Origin: Torreya grandis
Lineage: Eukaryota; Streptophyta; Pinopsida; Cupressales; Taxaceae
Length of the DNA stretch: 64,000 nt
Direction of reading: 5' to 3'
Assembly (NCBI GenBank): GCA_037957365.1
Contig: JARHVA010001740.1
Coordinates: forward strand, 1,356,001-1,420,000
Position 1 is the stretch's first letter. The number at the start of each line of letters is the position of its first letter. The position numbers were made by a program, and so were the translations under genes. Below the pieces are notes generated by a model. It was not told the DNA's origin and did no database searches. It saw nothing but the letters and a program-made list of their open reading frames with translations. Below, in pieces: positions 19,932-33,637 of this stretch.

Positions 19932-20886
19932 TGTTGGGGTTCTTTTATCCTTAGTTTTGCTCAACTAAGTATCATTCATGCACCTAGAAGAAGGAAAAAA
20001 AGTGAGCTAACATGCCGACATATCATGCAAGTTAGTGACCTCATGCGTTCACCCAAAGCACAGTAGCCTAGACCGGTTCCCATCGATTCTACCATGTGGT
20101 GGTGGATAGAGTTAACTTTATCTTACTTAGGTGCTTGGGTTAGCAAATATAGTCATTATTACTACAAATATCACTCTAAAATTAACTATTTGATACATTC
20201 ATACAATACATATACTTATCTATTATCATAAAAAAAGATTTAACACCAAAGAGATTAACACATCAAGATTCACAAACAAAGTAATGGTTTATTGATCTCA
20301 TTTGATAAGATTATAAAGATATTTCATTTAGTAATCAGTCTCTCCAAATCTCTATCTTGAAAACAACTTCACATCTACATATAACAACACTTTTTAATTA
20401 AATCTAAGTGTTATTTATACACAAGCTAACCCCTCTCAGGTTACATCATCAATACATTGTAGTTAAAAATCCAAAGATTGTTTAAAAAAAAAAGTCGTGA
20501 CGAGTTATCACAATTAAGTTCCTTTTGATTCAGGCCCAACAACCCCTATATGCTCTCTCTATGCTAGATATTAAATTTCGTGGTCCTCTTCTCTCATGAG
20601 CCAGTGTTAGACTCATGTTTCTATTAATCTCCAATGCTTTTGTGAATTGCTTTGTAACCATCTTCACTTCTTACACCATTGTCCTAGTCTTATGCTTTTT
20701 TGAGTCCTGCATCTTATGTTCCTCATTCTCTATTTCTTTATCTTATACAACTCAATCTTCTATGCCAAGGTATTTTATATTTTTCTCCCATGTCTCTCTT
20801 CTACATCATTCTCTCACATGTCATTTTCTCCTGCGCCAAGTTCCTCCATGTTATTTTTACGCCCCTACAAAATTTAGGGATCAACA
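19932..20886 (-). repeat. 3' LTR of element C
   Basis: 955 bp. Aligns with 58815-59706 from about 20035 on, sharing for example the CTTGGGTTAGCA block and the minus-strand TATA box TATAAATA at 20412-20419. It is preceded (minus strand) by the polypurine-like TCTGGGGTGA at 20887-20896. Confidence 0.85.
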
Positions 20887-20889
20887 TCA

Positions 20890-23800
20890 CCCCAGACTAA
20901 ATCGATAGTTCATCTTGGACTATTTTATATTTTCCTCAAATAACAAAAATTTAGGACTTGCCTATTGAACTTAGTGTTTGAGCTCCTCCCATTGGTTGAG
21001 GGTTGTCTAAATATTAGAAGTAATGACTTCCACTTCACCTCTCAATCATTTCATTTCTTTGGGTTGCTCAAGAAAACCATCTGCTCGAGTTATCAAAATC
21101 TCAAGATGAGTAGTTACAACTTTATGGGCATCCTTGAGTGCACTGACCTCTACCAAAACTTGCCCTCAAAGTGTTGATGAACTAAAATTTAGTTCCTGCC
21201 AATGGGTGCTTATTTATTTTTCTAGTTCTTCAACGTCCTAGAATATTTTCACACATTAGGTCTTATCCTTGATATTTAGTGCATTCTCAACCAAGTATCG
21301 GCATTGTTATTCCTTAGGTAGTAATCATGCTTCTAAAATTTTATTCGGTCACATAAGTTTACAAAAAACCCCATCTGCTATGGGAATAGTCACACTCAGT
21401 TTATTCAAAACTGCTCGGTAGTCATCCATGACCTCTGTAAATTACTAAGTTGCCCATAAGTTCTCATGTTGAGGATTCACCTATTTTTACATTTCTTGAG
21501 CAAGAGGTGGATGAACATCTCTAATTTATTGATGGCCTCATCAATAACAAGAATACAATCTACAAGTGTTGGCTCACTCTGCAAAATTGTATGACAAATA
21601 CCTAGTGTCCTAAGTCGAGGATTATCACTTAAGCTTTTTAATTTCTTCCTCGAGCTTGCACCATTTCACATGCTCTTCTTGGTACATGTAGATAACCTCC
21701 CAATGCTTATAGTGAATTTGGCCAACATTATGGCTATGGAGAATGTTTTCTCTAGAAACCTCTAAGGCAAACTTTATGAGGGATGCACCTACTTGAGATA
21801 GAGATCATTTGAAGGGATCCACCCAAAGAAATTATGGAACATCTGCCACTTGTAGGCTTCTATCAATGTTGGCCTTTAGGAGCTCAAATAAGCCTTCATC
21901 GTGATATACCTCCATTATAAAAGATAATTCATGTCTAGTTTTTTAGTGGACTCATGTTTGGGGAAATACTCCCATAAATATAATTATTTTTCCAGTATAT
22001 CCTATTGGAACAAGGCATGAGTAGGAGGGTCATGGTTACCCACATTTGGTTATTATTGTTATTCAGCCTCTTACATAGGTTCCTTGCCCTTTTGGGGGTC
22101 ATGCTCTTGATCTATAACTTTAGGACACTTTTTTGGTTGTTAGTTGGTACTGATGCCAAGGTCCTCTATGCTAGGGCCTTCCCCTCTTACTGCTTCTTCC
22201 TCTAACTTTGGAATTTTAATGTCCATTTTTTATTTTACAGCAGGCTATTCTTTGTTAGGCTCAAGAGTGGGATCCTTTGTAGGTTGCGCTATAGATTCTT
22301 CACCTATTTTTGGAATCACAACTTGAGGCACTTCATGTTTAGGCTCCAATTGGCTAGTTGGTTAAGATACAATGATGTCCTCCTTTTGTTATGTAGGCAA
22401 CCCTTGGGCTTTTGTTGGTGATGAGGATTGTCGTTGTCACTTTGGAGTGGCCCTGGGTTGTTTTTGTACGTTGCTAAGACTATTGGCCTCAAGTCTTGAA
22501 ATTTTATCTTTCATTCACTCCCTCTCTTCTATGTGTGTTTCTAGTTTGGGGGAGTGGTTCCTTATCTACCTCCAAGCTTCTTGATCTCTTTTGTGGCCAA
22601 AGCATATAATAAACCAACTAGATCCTACCTTGCATGATTATTTTGAAGGGATTGATATCAATTTTCCTTGAATCATGTCACTCTATATATGCTTCCCTTC
22701 TTAGATATACATAGAGATTGTAAAGAGTGTGAATCTCAACATCAATCATGTTAGCATCAATATTCATCAGGTGTGTATCTAAAATGTAATTAACAAAATC
22801 CATGAAATATTTGGTTATGAAGGCATAAGGCAACTTGAACCATAATGACAAGTTATCAGTGGCATCCAACCAAATTTCTATGAGTGAATAGTGTTGTTAT
22901 ATAGTAAAATCAATGTAGTTTCCCATTATGTAGATAGATCCTTGGGCACGTGCCATTCATTTCCAATTGCTTCCTTCATCCATTCATACCAACCCTTCAT
23001 TTTTGCCTTGTAGAAGGGTGTGACAGTGTTGGAACAAGTGAACTATTTTAATCTATCAGTGGGTGACCTATGTTATGGTGTATACACCCACTTCAATTCT
23101 TTACCAAAGTACTCCATAATTCCAATCTCATCAAAAATAAGAAGCAACAAAATTATGCCCCATGGAAACTTATGGTTGGGCAGGCAATGTGCCTTCATAA
23201 CATCTTCAATTTTCTTTGCAAAGAATTGGGAATAATTATACTTGATACTCTTATCCATTTCGATTTCAACATAGAGGTGGGCCATATCCACGTCCTTCCA
23301 CATGTTTATGCCCCCTATCTTGGTCATGGCCAAGTGCGTAAATACCCAAATGGTAGGATCCATAAGACTTGTTATATACATGGCATGGGCTTCCTTCTTG
23401 TATTTCAACATCATCACTATTTGTTCAATCACTGCCTAATCATTGAGATCTATGTGGACATCAACTCCAAAATAGAGTAACCCAGTTATTGTGATGATCC
23501 ACTGAGGGGTGATCCTCATTCTATGATGTGCAAAGTAGTTAAAATCTTTATGGATGCATAATATCAAGAACTGAACCAACTTGTGAGGTTTTCCAAAGTA
23601 AGGTAGTTGGAATAATTAGATCACACTCGCATCCTCCAAAAAGTTTTAAATTGTGAGATTATAAGTGATCTCATTCCTGGTATTTTTTCACTTAACCCAG
23701 TAGTCATGCTATAAGTCACCTTCATTACTTGATTGGTGATGATTGTAATCTAGGACTTGACAAGTGGAGACTTTGGACTCCCATTTGTCTACACACAAAA

Positions 23801-24090
23801 CTCTATTAGGGTATTGCATTTGTTCAATTAGAATTAGTGGTGGAGGTGACGTGGTGGTTGCCTTCTTTACTACATGCACCATCCTTGGTGCCTCTCCACC
23901 AAAAGTCTCTTATGCTAGCTTTTTAGGGTCCTCCCCTTGTATGTCACGTACACTAGATCCTTCTTCCTGGATATAAATAAGACTTCCTTCTTCTTTGCCC
24001 TCATGATTCTTTACCTCAAGAATGACTGGTATTGGATCTCTTCTTCCTTTCTATTTTGGTTGCATCACCAACCAGGGTCCCTAAATGTTA
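20890..24090 (-). pseudogene. Extra ORF (ORF3) of element C, downstream of integrase, unrecognised
   Basis: Sense-orientation coding remnant of about 3.1 kb between IN and the 3' LTR. It probably starts near 24080 (MQPK, then KGRRDPIPVILEV). I cannot name a family. Blocks shared with the same region of element D include EQMQYPNRVLCV (D: EEMQYPKMVLCV), LPYFGK....FLILCIH, AMTKIGGINMWKDVDMAHLYV-type sequence (D: MTKVG.I..WKEVDMAHLYV) and FVNYILD....DVEIHTLYNLYVYL. Open pieces survive at 22678-22869 and 23073-23432. There is no obvious signal peptide or transmembrane envelope architecture. Several stops are present. The preserved similarity between two separate elements shows that this was a real gene of the lineage. 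Confidence 0.7.
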
Positions 24091-25100
24091 ACACACAACC
24101 AATCAATTCTCTCAAATGAATACGTTTTGATTCCTTTTCCTAGACCTAAAATATTTTGGATCCCTATTTTATCCTCCTCTAATGGTAGCCGTAGGGTTTA
24201 CAACCTACAACTTCTCTCACGCCCACTCCTATGATCACTTTGTCACTTCTTTCATTGAATGCTCTTCACCACAATCTTTGCTTTGATTTTTATCACTAAA
24301 AATACTATGTAGTCACCTTCCCTGTCACTTGTTCACACTTGTTTTAGTTTTTCAATTGTTAGGTTTTAATAGTAAAAAATGAAAATGAAATGCCTCAAGG
24401 TCTTTTATAGATGGATAAATGGTTTTACATTAATTACCCCACATGTTGTTGTCCATCACTTCAACCATTAATACCTCAAATAGTCATGCCTTGGCATCCT
24501 TTTGTAACACTTGGCATTTATGCCATTATGTCATTAATAAATGCATATCCCATCCTTCCTTTGAGATTTTTTGTGCCTTTCCCATAGTGTAGGCCAGTTA
24601 TAAAAATTAAAACTTCCCATTTTGTTCCTGGGAATTACCTTCTCATTTTATCTATCTTTATAAAGGTGTTTCCTTTGTCATCTTTGTTCCACATTACTAG
24701 GTCATGTGCCACCTCTTATGTGCCTCCTTCATGTGTTTCCTCTTGCACACTTTCTTCACGTGCCACATATTGCACGCCTTCTTCAATCATGCACAATTCT
24801 TTCCAACCTTTTCTTTATGGTATTTATATAATGTATCTTATCCACCTTAAAACCTACCCCACATTAAAATATGTGGGTGGTCCTCCACATCATAACTTAG
24901 TGAAATTCATTTGTCAAGAAAGTAATAAACAACAAAGTTATGAATACCAAAGAGAAGCAAAAATGCTAAAAACAAATTGCAAAAGGTGTGAAACCAATGC
25001 CACACTTATTCAAAAACTAAACTAAGTCCTAAAATAAAATAGTGAAATGCACCTTATTTAATGAATTTAAGGATTACACATAATGGTAGGGCCATAGCCG
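24091..25100 (-). other. IN-ORF3 spacer of element C with TATA-like motif
   Basis: No domain seen. The minus strand carries TATAAAA at 24403-24409, about 320 bp before the probable ORF3 start. Element D has a comparable CTATAAAAT at about 45613-45622. Confidence 0.35.
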
Positions 25101-26460
25101 ACAACCTTTGAAATGGCCTAAAAGGAAATGGCCATCTAATCTTTTCAACTTGCAGGTGCTTATTGGATGGATATCATGAATGATTAAAGGATCATTCCTC
25201 TAGATCTGCATTTTACATGGAAGGTGCATAAACTTTGAATCATAAACCAAGACATGCATACTAGGATGAAAAACTTTAGTCTTGATGTGTCAATCATGCC
25301 ACGATTTTTGTTTTTATTTTTCAACCCCTTGACTCTAGTGTGCAAGAGTGTGTTCTTCATCCAACTGAAGTAAAATGTCCAGGTGAGCTTTGAGGGACTC
25401 TTCTTCATCTAATTTACCCATGCACATAATACACAAGGAAGTCATAAGGAATTCCACTGGTAAAACTAGTTCAACACCAAAGACAAGGTTAAAAGGAGTA
25501 CTCTTGTTTAATCTTTTGTATGTGGTATGTTAATCCCATAAAACTATTGAAACTCGATCATCCCAATTAGTGTGCCCAATATTACAAATTTTATTCAAGA
25601 TGTTACCCAGGACCTTGTTGAAGCTTTAGCTGTGCCATTGGCTTAAGAGTGGTAGGGTGTGGTCATATGGTGCACAATCATGAACTCAACCAAGATGATG
25701 CATATTGTTTCATTGAAAAATTGAGTGCGATGATCAATTGTTAAAATTAAAGGGTATCCATACTTTGTGACGATATTTTCTCATAGAAATATAACAATGG
25801 TAGCAATAATACAATCTTGAGTGGGTGCTACTTTATCCCAACATGTGAGATAGTCCATGGCAGTAATGATGTAACACATGTCAATCCATCTCATAGTAAG
25901 TTGAATGGGGCCAAAAAATCAATATCCCATTTCTCAAATGGTTCATGAGCAAGTAAGGTATGAAGGGGCATGACATCTCTTTGGTTTGGTTTACCTACAC
26001 GCTAACAAATATCACATTGGCACACATAGGCTTTGGTGTCTTTGAATAGTGTGGGACACCATAACCCAGCTAATAGAACCTTTACGGTGGTTATATCACG
26101 AGCATCATGTCCTCCTATGATACCCTCATGGATCTCTTGAAGGACTTCAATGCACTCATATTATATTACATACCTTCATAATATATCATCCCAGCTTAGT
26201 TTTTATAGGTCTCCCCTAATAAGTTAGAAAGGGGCAGTGTGGAAAACCAACTTTTTTTTCTCTTGGGTGCTAAAGTGGTCTAGTATTGAGCCTATGGCAA
26301 GAAAAGTTACAATTTCCTCCAATTTTTTGGGCACACATGTAACTTGAAAGAGTTGTACATCAGGTAAATCATTCTCTATAGTGTACTCTGATTCGCCAGA
26401 TGAAATGCGTGAGAGGTGGTTTGGACTGAAATTAACTTTGCTTAGTTTTTTTACCATAGA
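25100..26460 (-). pseudogene. Integrase of element C
   Basis: Minus-strand remnant. The zinc-binding region is recognisable (EIHEGIIGGHDARD...GLWCPTLFKD, then CQCDIC and VGKPNQRD; about 26135-25985), followed by EPFEKWDIDFLAP, the start of the catalytic core. VFGVELVLPVEFL (about 25440-25480) is the conserved end of the core. Stops are scattered throughout. Integrase would insert the cDNA; this copy cannot. Confidence 0.8.
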
Positions 26461-27990
26461 GATCTAGAATTTTTAAAAGAGGACAATCCATCGGTAAATG
26501 CATCTACGCATTATTATCTTATTTATCAAATACTTGAGCGCTTCATGATCTATATAGAATATAAACAGGGTGGCCAACAAGTATTAGTGAAACTTTTAAA
26601 GTGCATAAACCATGGACAAGGCCTCATGGTCTATCATAGAGTAATTCCATTTTATTGGTGTGAGATTCTAGCTAGAAAAATAAATAGAATGATCAAGGTT
26701 TACTTCACTAGGTTGTGTTAGGATAATGTTTATGGCCATACCTAAGGTATCGACATGAACATGAAATGGCTAGGTCCAGTTCGAGAACTGGAGAATGGGC
26801 ACAATCACCAACTTTTCCTTTAGATCCTCAAATGCTTACTAGTTTTGAGCAATCTATAGGACAAGGCCATTATGTTTAAGTAGTTCTTCCATCAATGTGG
26901 TGATGTTAACATAACCTCAAATGAACTTCTGATAATACCTCATGTGACCTAAGAAGGCATGAACCTCACACTGGGTAGTTAGAGCTAAGAGTTGGATAAT
27001 GACTATAATTTTAGTTGGATGCACTAGTAGTCCATCCTAGTAAATAATATGTCCCAATAAAATCCCACATGGGGGTGGAAAAGATGCACTTATTCAGATT
27101 CAAGTAACTTTAAAGCTATCAGCAATGCTCGAGCATGAGGCACATATTAACATAGTGGTCATGCACTAAACCATACATGGTCTAATCATCTAGGTACACT
27201 TGAAGTAATTTATTGATGAAATCCTTCAAAGCTTGCACCACAATGGATGAGAACACTGTCGGTGCATTCTTGAGGCCAAAAGGCATAACATTATATGCAA
27301 AAAAACCCATTCAGTTGCAAAGTACATTTTTAGCTTGTCTTCCTCAACAATGTGTACTTGGTGATAACCAAAAAAGCCATCAGTGAAGGTGTATATCTCA
27401 CACCCATTAACACCCAAAATTTCCTCTATGAAAAGAATTGGGAAAGGGTCAGTTACACAAACAACATTGAGTAGCCTATAATCCACAAAAATGTGAATTC
27501 AACCATCCTTATTGATGTTGATAACCATTACACTAACCCACTCAAATTCATTAATGGGAGTAATAACCCAAGTGCACAACATGCTATCAATTTCCTCTTT
27601 AACTCGAGCATGCAGACTAGGGTTCATTTGATATGGTTGTTTCCTCACTAATCTAGTGTCTTCACTGACTTGGTGTGCATCTTGCCCAATGATGGATGTA
27701 GTCCCTTCATTTCCATGTAGTTCCAAGGAAAAATGTCTTGATACTTCTATAAGAGTTTAAAGATTTTGGTTGACTCAAATTCAGATGAGTAATTGCCCAT
27801 AGTGACCATTTTAGGTGTGTCCTCTATCCCAATATCATGTCAAACTATTTGGAGTGGCGTGAAATAAGGTTTATACTCAGACTGCATCATATCTCTAACA
27901 TCATATACCCCATATTTTGGTTTTGGTGGATCAAAACTAGTACCCTCATCACCTTGATTTACGACTTTTTTCTTACCCTTCATGATCTAT
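26461..27990 (-). pseudogene. Reverse transcriptase and RNase H of element C
   Basis: RT blocks in order on the minus strand: RKQPYQMNPSLHARVKEEID and SMLCTWVITPINEFEWV (within 27499-27726), VDYRLLNVV, YTFTDGFFGYHQVHI (27226-27486), and the catalytic VYLDD followed by a stop at about 27180-27197. RNase H follows towards 26.5 kb and is very degraded. The wording of the RT is of the YLDD gypsy type, different from the YFDD chromovirus and the FFDD of element B. Confidence 0.85.
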
Positions 27991-28836
27991 TCTTGATGGT
28001 CATATTCAGATTGAGGGTTTGAATCCAATAAAATAAGGGTAGGAGTATTAGGCTCTTAAAATATAGGTAAATTATCCTTAGGTGTGCCATACATGTGTCA
28101 TGTGCAGTCTTTAACTGATGCCTGATCTCCTACAACTACTTAAAAAAATATTTTTAAGGACAAATGCAAGTTCATTCATGGAGAAGAAAATGAAAAATGT
28201 TGTAGCCATACCATGTGTGATGTGTTACCAAGTATCCATTTCCCTATAATTTTATTGATAGATGTATCATACTCTAGCCCAAGTATGTAGAGTACCATAA
28301 AATGCATAAACCCATAAGTATTCTAGTAAAAACATGTCTTCGATGTGCCAAAGTGTTTCAAAGGTTGTTCTATGGTCTTCTAGGTAAAATAATCCCATCA
28401 TAGCTCAAGGTAGCATGAATGCAATTATCATGGTGGAAGCAATAATGCATGCTTGTGTGTACTTATTCCCATTTGTGTAACTGGTATCAATGAGTGGACC
28501 ACCATCAAGAAGTGATTCCTTGAAATAAAAATTTGAGCATGTGCAATCATTCACCTTCATCAACATAATAATATTCTATTTGTTGTAAATACTCTCTGAC
28601 CTCAATTTGACATTGGAATCGAGGTGCATAGTTTAACCTCAATCATGGTAGAATAATGAGGTGAATTTTTTTATAATGTTGAGTGAACTTAGAGGAGGGA
28701 CTTAGGCAGCTATCAAAGACACCATAAATGTGCCTTGAGCCCATTTGTTGCAAGTGATATTGGCATTGTCAAAAATGGATTACGTGTCTTCCTATTGCAA
28801 GATGCCATTAGGAGTAGGATCCACATTTTCATTTCT
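27991..28836 (-). other. Protease-RT linker region of element C
   Basis: Homologous in position to 48836-50060 of element D. No separate domain recognised. Confidence 0.4.
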
Positions 28837-29270
28837 TTAGATAGTGATGTTATAAATTGTGCTGACATTCTCATCAACATAAATGGGTTCTATAAATGGA
28901 GGTCCTTGGTCATTATTCAGAAGAATGACTATGTGTTGAGTGTCATTCTCAAAGCTAACATACTGTATATTTAAACATAAGTCAAAATTATTCACATAGC
29001 ACCAAGGTTGACCCAAGAGAGCTGGAAAATCATCAACTTCAACAAGTTCAATCACTTCGAAATCACCCTTGAATTTGACATCCAAGATGTTCATGGTGGC
29101 ATTTTTAAGAATACATGTGGGTATATTGTGAGTCTTATTGGCCATGAACAAAACATGTGGGGAAGGTTCCAAAGTGGGGATTCCCATATTTTTTCAAACA
29201 TCTTTGGTTAGAACATTAGCATCCACGTTATTGTCCACCAAGATATAATGGATCATCCATCCATTAATAG
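28837..29270 (-). pseudogene. Aspartic protease of element C
   Basis: Minus-strand frame reading ILVDNNVDANVLTKD at the active site (about 29200-29250; expected D-T/S-G is now D-N-N). Then come HVLFMANKT and VEVDDFPALLGQPWCY, the conserved retropepsin end block. The 116-codon open piece 28837-29187 covers most of the fold. The active-site change would inactivate it. Confidence 0.75.
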
Positions 29271-29970
29271 ATGCATATATAAGGACCTCTTTGTCACATT
29301 CTAGGTTTGGTTGAATACGGGTCTCTTATCATCACACATGGTTCAAACAATGATCTTCTAAAGGCTTCATCATTTGTTGTTGTAACCAATTCTTGGGTAG
29401 GGGGATGATGTCCTTGTAATCAAATTGGAATTATTGAAACAATTAATGGTTAAGTGGTGTTATTTGTGTACCCTTAATATATTAAATTACATTGGTTAAA
29501 TAATAATATATTTTATTATTTATCATGAGTTTATCCTCGTATAAATAAATAATAAAATATATTAAATAACCTTTAGAGAGGTTGGGCCCATTAATGTGGT
29601 GGTTGGAAAAAGTCATTTATAATGGGTAGATTATCTTGTCTATATAATAAAGAGTTTATATTGTAAGAAAGAATGAAAGAAGAAGAAATGAGAGGAAGAA
29701 AGACTGTATTGGGTACTTGTTAGTTTCTCATAATACGAGTAATATTTGTGGGGTTTTTACCTCTTTGAAGGTTTTTCCACATATATATGTGTTATAGTGT
29801 GTTCAACTTTTCTCTCATTGTTTCATGGTGAATGTCTTTGCTATTGGTCTCACATCTAAATATAGTGTTTGTATGTAATCGTATTTCTTGTTCTATCAGG
29901 AATGCACCTTTGGAGAAGTAGTTTTAAGACTTATCCTTCTAACTGATACAAGGGAATCACTCCAAGGCTA
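29271..29970 (-). pseudogene. C-terminal gag fragment of element C (right edge cut by insertion H)
   Basis: Aligns with element D at about 50345-50560. Continues at 56168 once insertion H is removed. A copia-like solo LTR at 29432-29898 is lodged in it. Confidence 0.6.
29432..29898 (+). mobile_element. Copia-like solo LTR
   Basis: 467 bp starting TATTGAAACAATTAATGG and ending TTCTATCA, with a perfect duplication GGAAT on each side (29427-29431, 29899-29903). It has a TATA box (CTATATAATAAAG, about 29640) and the TTTGAAGGTTTTTCCAC block typical of the R region of plant copia LTRs. No primer site or internal region follows. The 5' end has TA instead of TG. Confidence 0.8.
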
Positions 29971-29972
29971 TG

Positions 29973-32900
29973 TTACCTATGGTTGGAATGAACCTCCAGA
30001 GTGGGTTGGTTCCCTTAATGAATCACCTAATCTAACACTAAACTACTATAATTACAAGGAAAAGGGAGAAAGATAACATAAATCAATGGACTAAAAGCAA
30101 AGAGGTGATGCACCAAAATGTAATTCACCCTCACTAGCTTGGGAGTTTACATAATGACACCTAAAAAAGAATTGACATGCCTACACAACTCCTAAATTTA
30201 GCTCTCTTACATCAATATTTAATAAGAAAGACAAACTAAAGGTTAAATCAAAAGGAAATACACTTATTCACAGTTGATTATTCACCCAAAGTTGATTGAA
30301 CACTACCTATGACCTACAAAATAAAGCTTATCTTGCAAAGAGGTGAGAAAGTTAGACAATAACCAAGGAAGAAAAACTTTCAATCACTATAATATATCAT
30401 CAACTTTAGCATTTCACATAGAAAAGAAGTGTAGGAGAAGGTAAATTAGTCTTTTATTGATTTAAGGGCTTGAAATCCAGTATTAAAAATAGGTAGAGTC
30501 TTGTCATACCTAGTGGAGGGATACCATAATAGGCATTCTCAGCCAATTTTATAAGAAAAAAAGGAGAAGAACACTACCAAGATGCTTAAATGTAGTTGTT
30601 ACAACATTATAACTCCCTATTCATGAGTGAAATAACTAAAATTTTAGGCTATTATGCTCTTCTCAACACCATCATACCTGTTGTGGTGAAGATCTACCAA
30701 ATAAAGTGGTGTAGGAGTAGACAAGAGGACCTTGATTCTGCTAAACTTGCCTCTTGGAGTGGTAGAACATAGGTGGCTTGGTCAACTAGTTGCTCTATAA
30801 GCATGTAACTCCTATTTCCAACCTTAACTCACCTCATTCTCACCTCCTTGTGCATGTAAAATTCAACTGTATGGTTGACTTGGGTTGACCACTACTTGAC
30901 ATCGTTGGAGTTACTTTCTTAAAGGCCATTTCCAACACCATTTTTAGGCCTAGATCATGGTGAATATGCATGGAAAAGCATCTAATGAACAACCACATGA
31001 TGATGAATCACCTCCTTAATACATTAACTTCTCTTTGTGGCCTTGAATGATTTTAATTCTTCACCATGATCATGCTTAATCAGTTTACGTATCAAACCCC
31101 AAATTGAAAATCATTTTATAGTTTTCCCTAATTACATTCAAGAAGGATATAAGGCTGGTACTGCTCCTTACGGTCTTGATTTTCATATTTTCCAATGCCT
31201 AGTGTCCCTTTCATCATAGCTTCATGTCTTGTTTAGGGCTTAGGAACCCTCTGCTACTACCTTGGTCATCATCATGGCCTTTCTAGTTTGCTTGAGTCAT
31301 CATCAACATAAATATTGTTTGCAACTTTTAATGGCTTCCTTCTCATTCTACTTTATAGTCTTGATCACCATGAATTCCTATCAAGAACTTGTAGGCCAAA
31401 AACTTAGGTGTCATAACCTTCAAACTTGGTCATACCTTGCATGCAATCTTGAATTATTGCCCTCTTCTAGCAACCATTCCTTATGATTGATGAAGCTTTT
31501 GAGATCACTCACTAAACTGTAATTGGATTTCTGATTTCACTTCTAGAACAATTAGGGTTATCTCATGCATCATCAGGGTATGAATTTTTTTATTACAATA
31601 TTAATCACCCTTATTTAACAATGAGAGGTTTAAATACATCAAAAACCCTATAACCTACCCATATACCTAGAATCATAACAATAATCATGGCCTATATCAT
31701 GGTTATGAATTACAAGAGGTTAGAGAGGTTCTTAAAAGATTGGAATGTTCTTGAATAGTATTTAAATAACATCGTTGTTTTCATGTAGAGCCTAGAATTT
31801 TATTTTTGGTCTTATTTGTCTTTAAATTCCTTTGTTTTTCTTCCACAAACCTGCAATTTTGATGTTCCTTGCCTTGGGAAGCCAAATTCTCTCTTTCTTG
31901 GTCTCTAGTTGCACTAATATGCCTTGTTTGCATACCTGTACCCTTATTCTACCATTTCCAAAACTTGACCACTTGCTTGGGAGGCTGCTTAGGTATTATA
32001 AGAGGGGGAAGGACCTTAATTAGATGTTTGGAATCTTTAGTTGTTTGGAAACATGGGAAAGAGATCAAAAGATAGACCCTGGGGTTTAGTGAGGGTTTTA
32101 GAAAACTTTACCCTCCTAACAATGATTCATGACTCTTTTTATTTAATTCTTCATCCTAACACCTGTAGAATACTCTTAGGAACCTCCTTCACCTTCTCTA
32201 GGATTGACATGAGGCAATATATCTAATAGACTGAGCTTTAACTCTTAAACCCCTCTAAGTATGCACATCGACTATCTTTCTTTCACCTTCTTAAGGATTA
32301 TTTATAGATTCAAGGCCTTATTTTCAATTCAAACCTTTTGTAAAGGGTCCTTTGAGGCATTTTACACCTTCCTTGATTACCATTCTAATCCATGTACCTG
32401 CACAACTGAGTTGGCACATGTTGGAAATCTGCCACTATTTACCTGCAACTTGCTCGATGCTCCTTTGAAGCTCCTCTCCAAGTTCAAATGTTTTTTCTAA
32501 CCTATAACTTACTTCATAATGGTCTCTCATGACATCATATACCTATTAACCATGAACAAATCCTTATACACCTTATAAGGTGGGGAAACATTATTTTTTA
32601 CATTTCTATTGAGCAACAAGACTCTTGACTGGGTTCAGTCTATATGACTGTCCCACACGCCTCTTTTCCATGTTGTTAACAAGTCATTTATACTATGGAT
32701 GGTTGGGGTAAGATGATACAACACAAGCATTGAACTTTAGCCTTGCTAGGAAAACCTTAAACTATGTTAACTTACATTAAATAATGCCAAGTTACCTTAA
32801 CATTGGCTAAGGATCACTGTTAAACATGTGACTAAGAGCTCTTAAACCATATATAACCCTACAAGGCACTCTTTTCATCCCTATAGACCATAACAACTTC

Positions 32901-33364
32901 TAATTGTTTCCTACTACCTTGGCCTTTAGAGATATTTAATCTTGATCTCATATATTCTTAACGTCAGAATTATGTATAGGACCTACACTTTATTCTTTTG
33001 GTAATTCTATCTCTTTTCTTATTATAAGCACATGCTAACAACCTCACTCTATCATCTTAACCTTAATTTCATCTCCATATAAGGATTTTCATCCCTTTTA
33101 TTGACAAATTCTAGGTAGGAGTGATGGTTCTCTAACCCCATTTGAGGATTAGGCTTGCACTTGGAAGTCTAAAAAACATTTCCTAGTATTAGAGAACATG
33201 ATAGGCCTCTAATATTCATTCCCTAATACCTTAAAAGTTTGATGAAACCCATTGTGAAGTGTTATAACATACTTTTTTATTCTCTTGTAGCCTTCTATAT
33301 AATGTTTCAAGCCAGAAGAGGTTCTAGGAACATTGAGATACAAGGCAACTCTCTTGAACTCTAT
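29973..33364. other. Left part of insertion H
   Basis: No supported gene. Only short frames, none resembling a protein known to me. Confidence 0.4.
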
Positions 33365-33637
33365 TGTAATGAACCATTACACCAAAATCTTAGACTGTTA
33401 GTGAATCCATCCACCAGGATCTTAACACACCACCACACTTCTAAAAATCCCATCCTTGGGATGGGTGTGTACCTCCATGTGCACATGGGAGCATGTAGTG
33501 AACATTGCTATGCCGATGTTACCACTCGAGATCAGAGACTCGAACACGGGTGGGTGTTCTGATACTACATGTAATGAACCATTACACTAAAACCCTAAAC
33601 TATTAGTGAATTTATCCACCAAGATATTTTAAAATAT
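33365..33637 (-). mobile_element. TRIM/SMART-sized element F (about 270 bp)
   Basis: Two direct repeats of about 66 bp (33365-33431 and 33570-33637, plus strand TGTAATGAACCATTACAC...) enclose about 140 bp. Directly inside the right repeat the minus strand reads TAGTATCAGAACACC, close to the initiator-tRNA primer site. A little further GTTCGAGTC fits a pol III B-box consensus. Terminal repeats this short with a primer site match the TRIM/SMART definition. The alternative is a tRNA-derived SINE duplicated in place. Confidence 0.55.

Noticed and set aside
23070..23480. 136-codon plus-strand frame
   Set aside because: Antisense to the ORF3 remnant of element C. The minus strand has the cross-element conservation.
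33520..33570. tRNA gene or SINE suggested by the B-box-like GTTCGAGTC
   Set aside because: No A-box at proper spacing or cloverleaf could be supported. The flanking short direct repeats and primer-site-like motif favour a TRIM.
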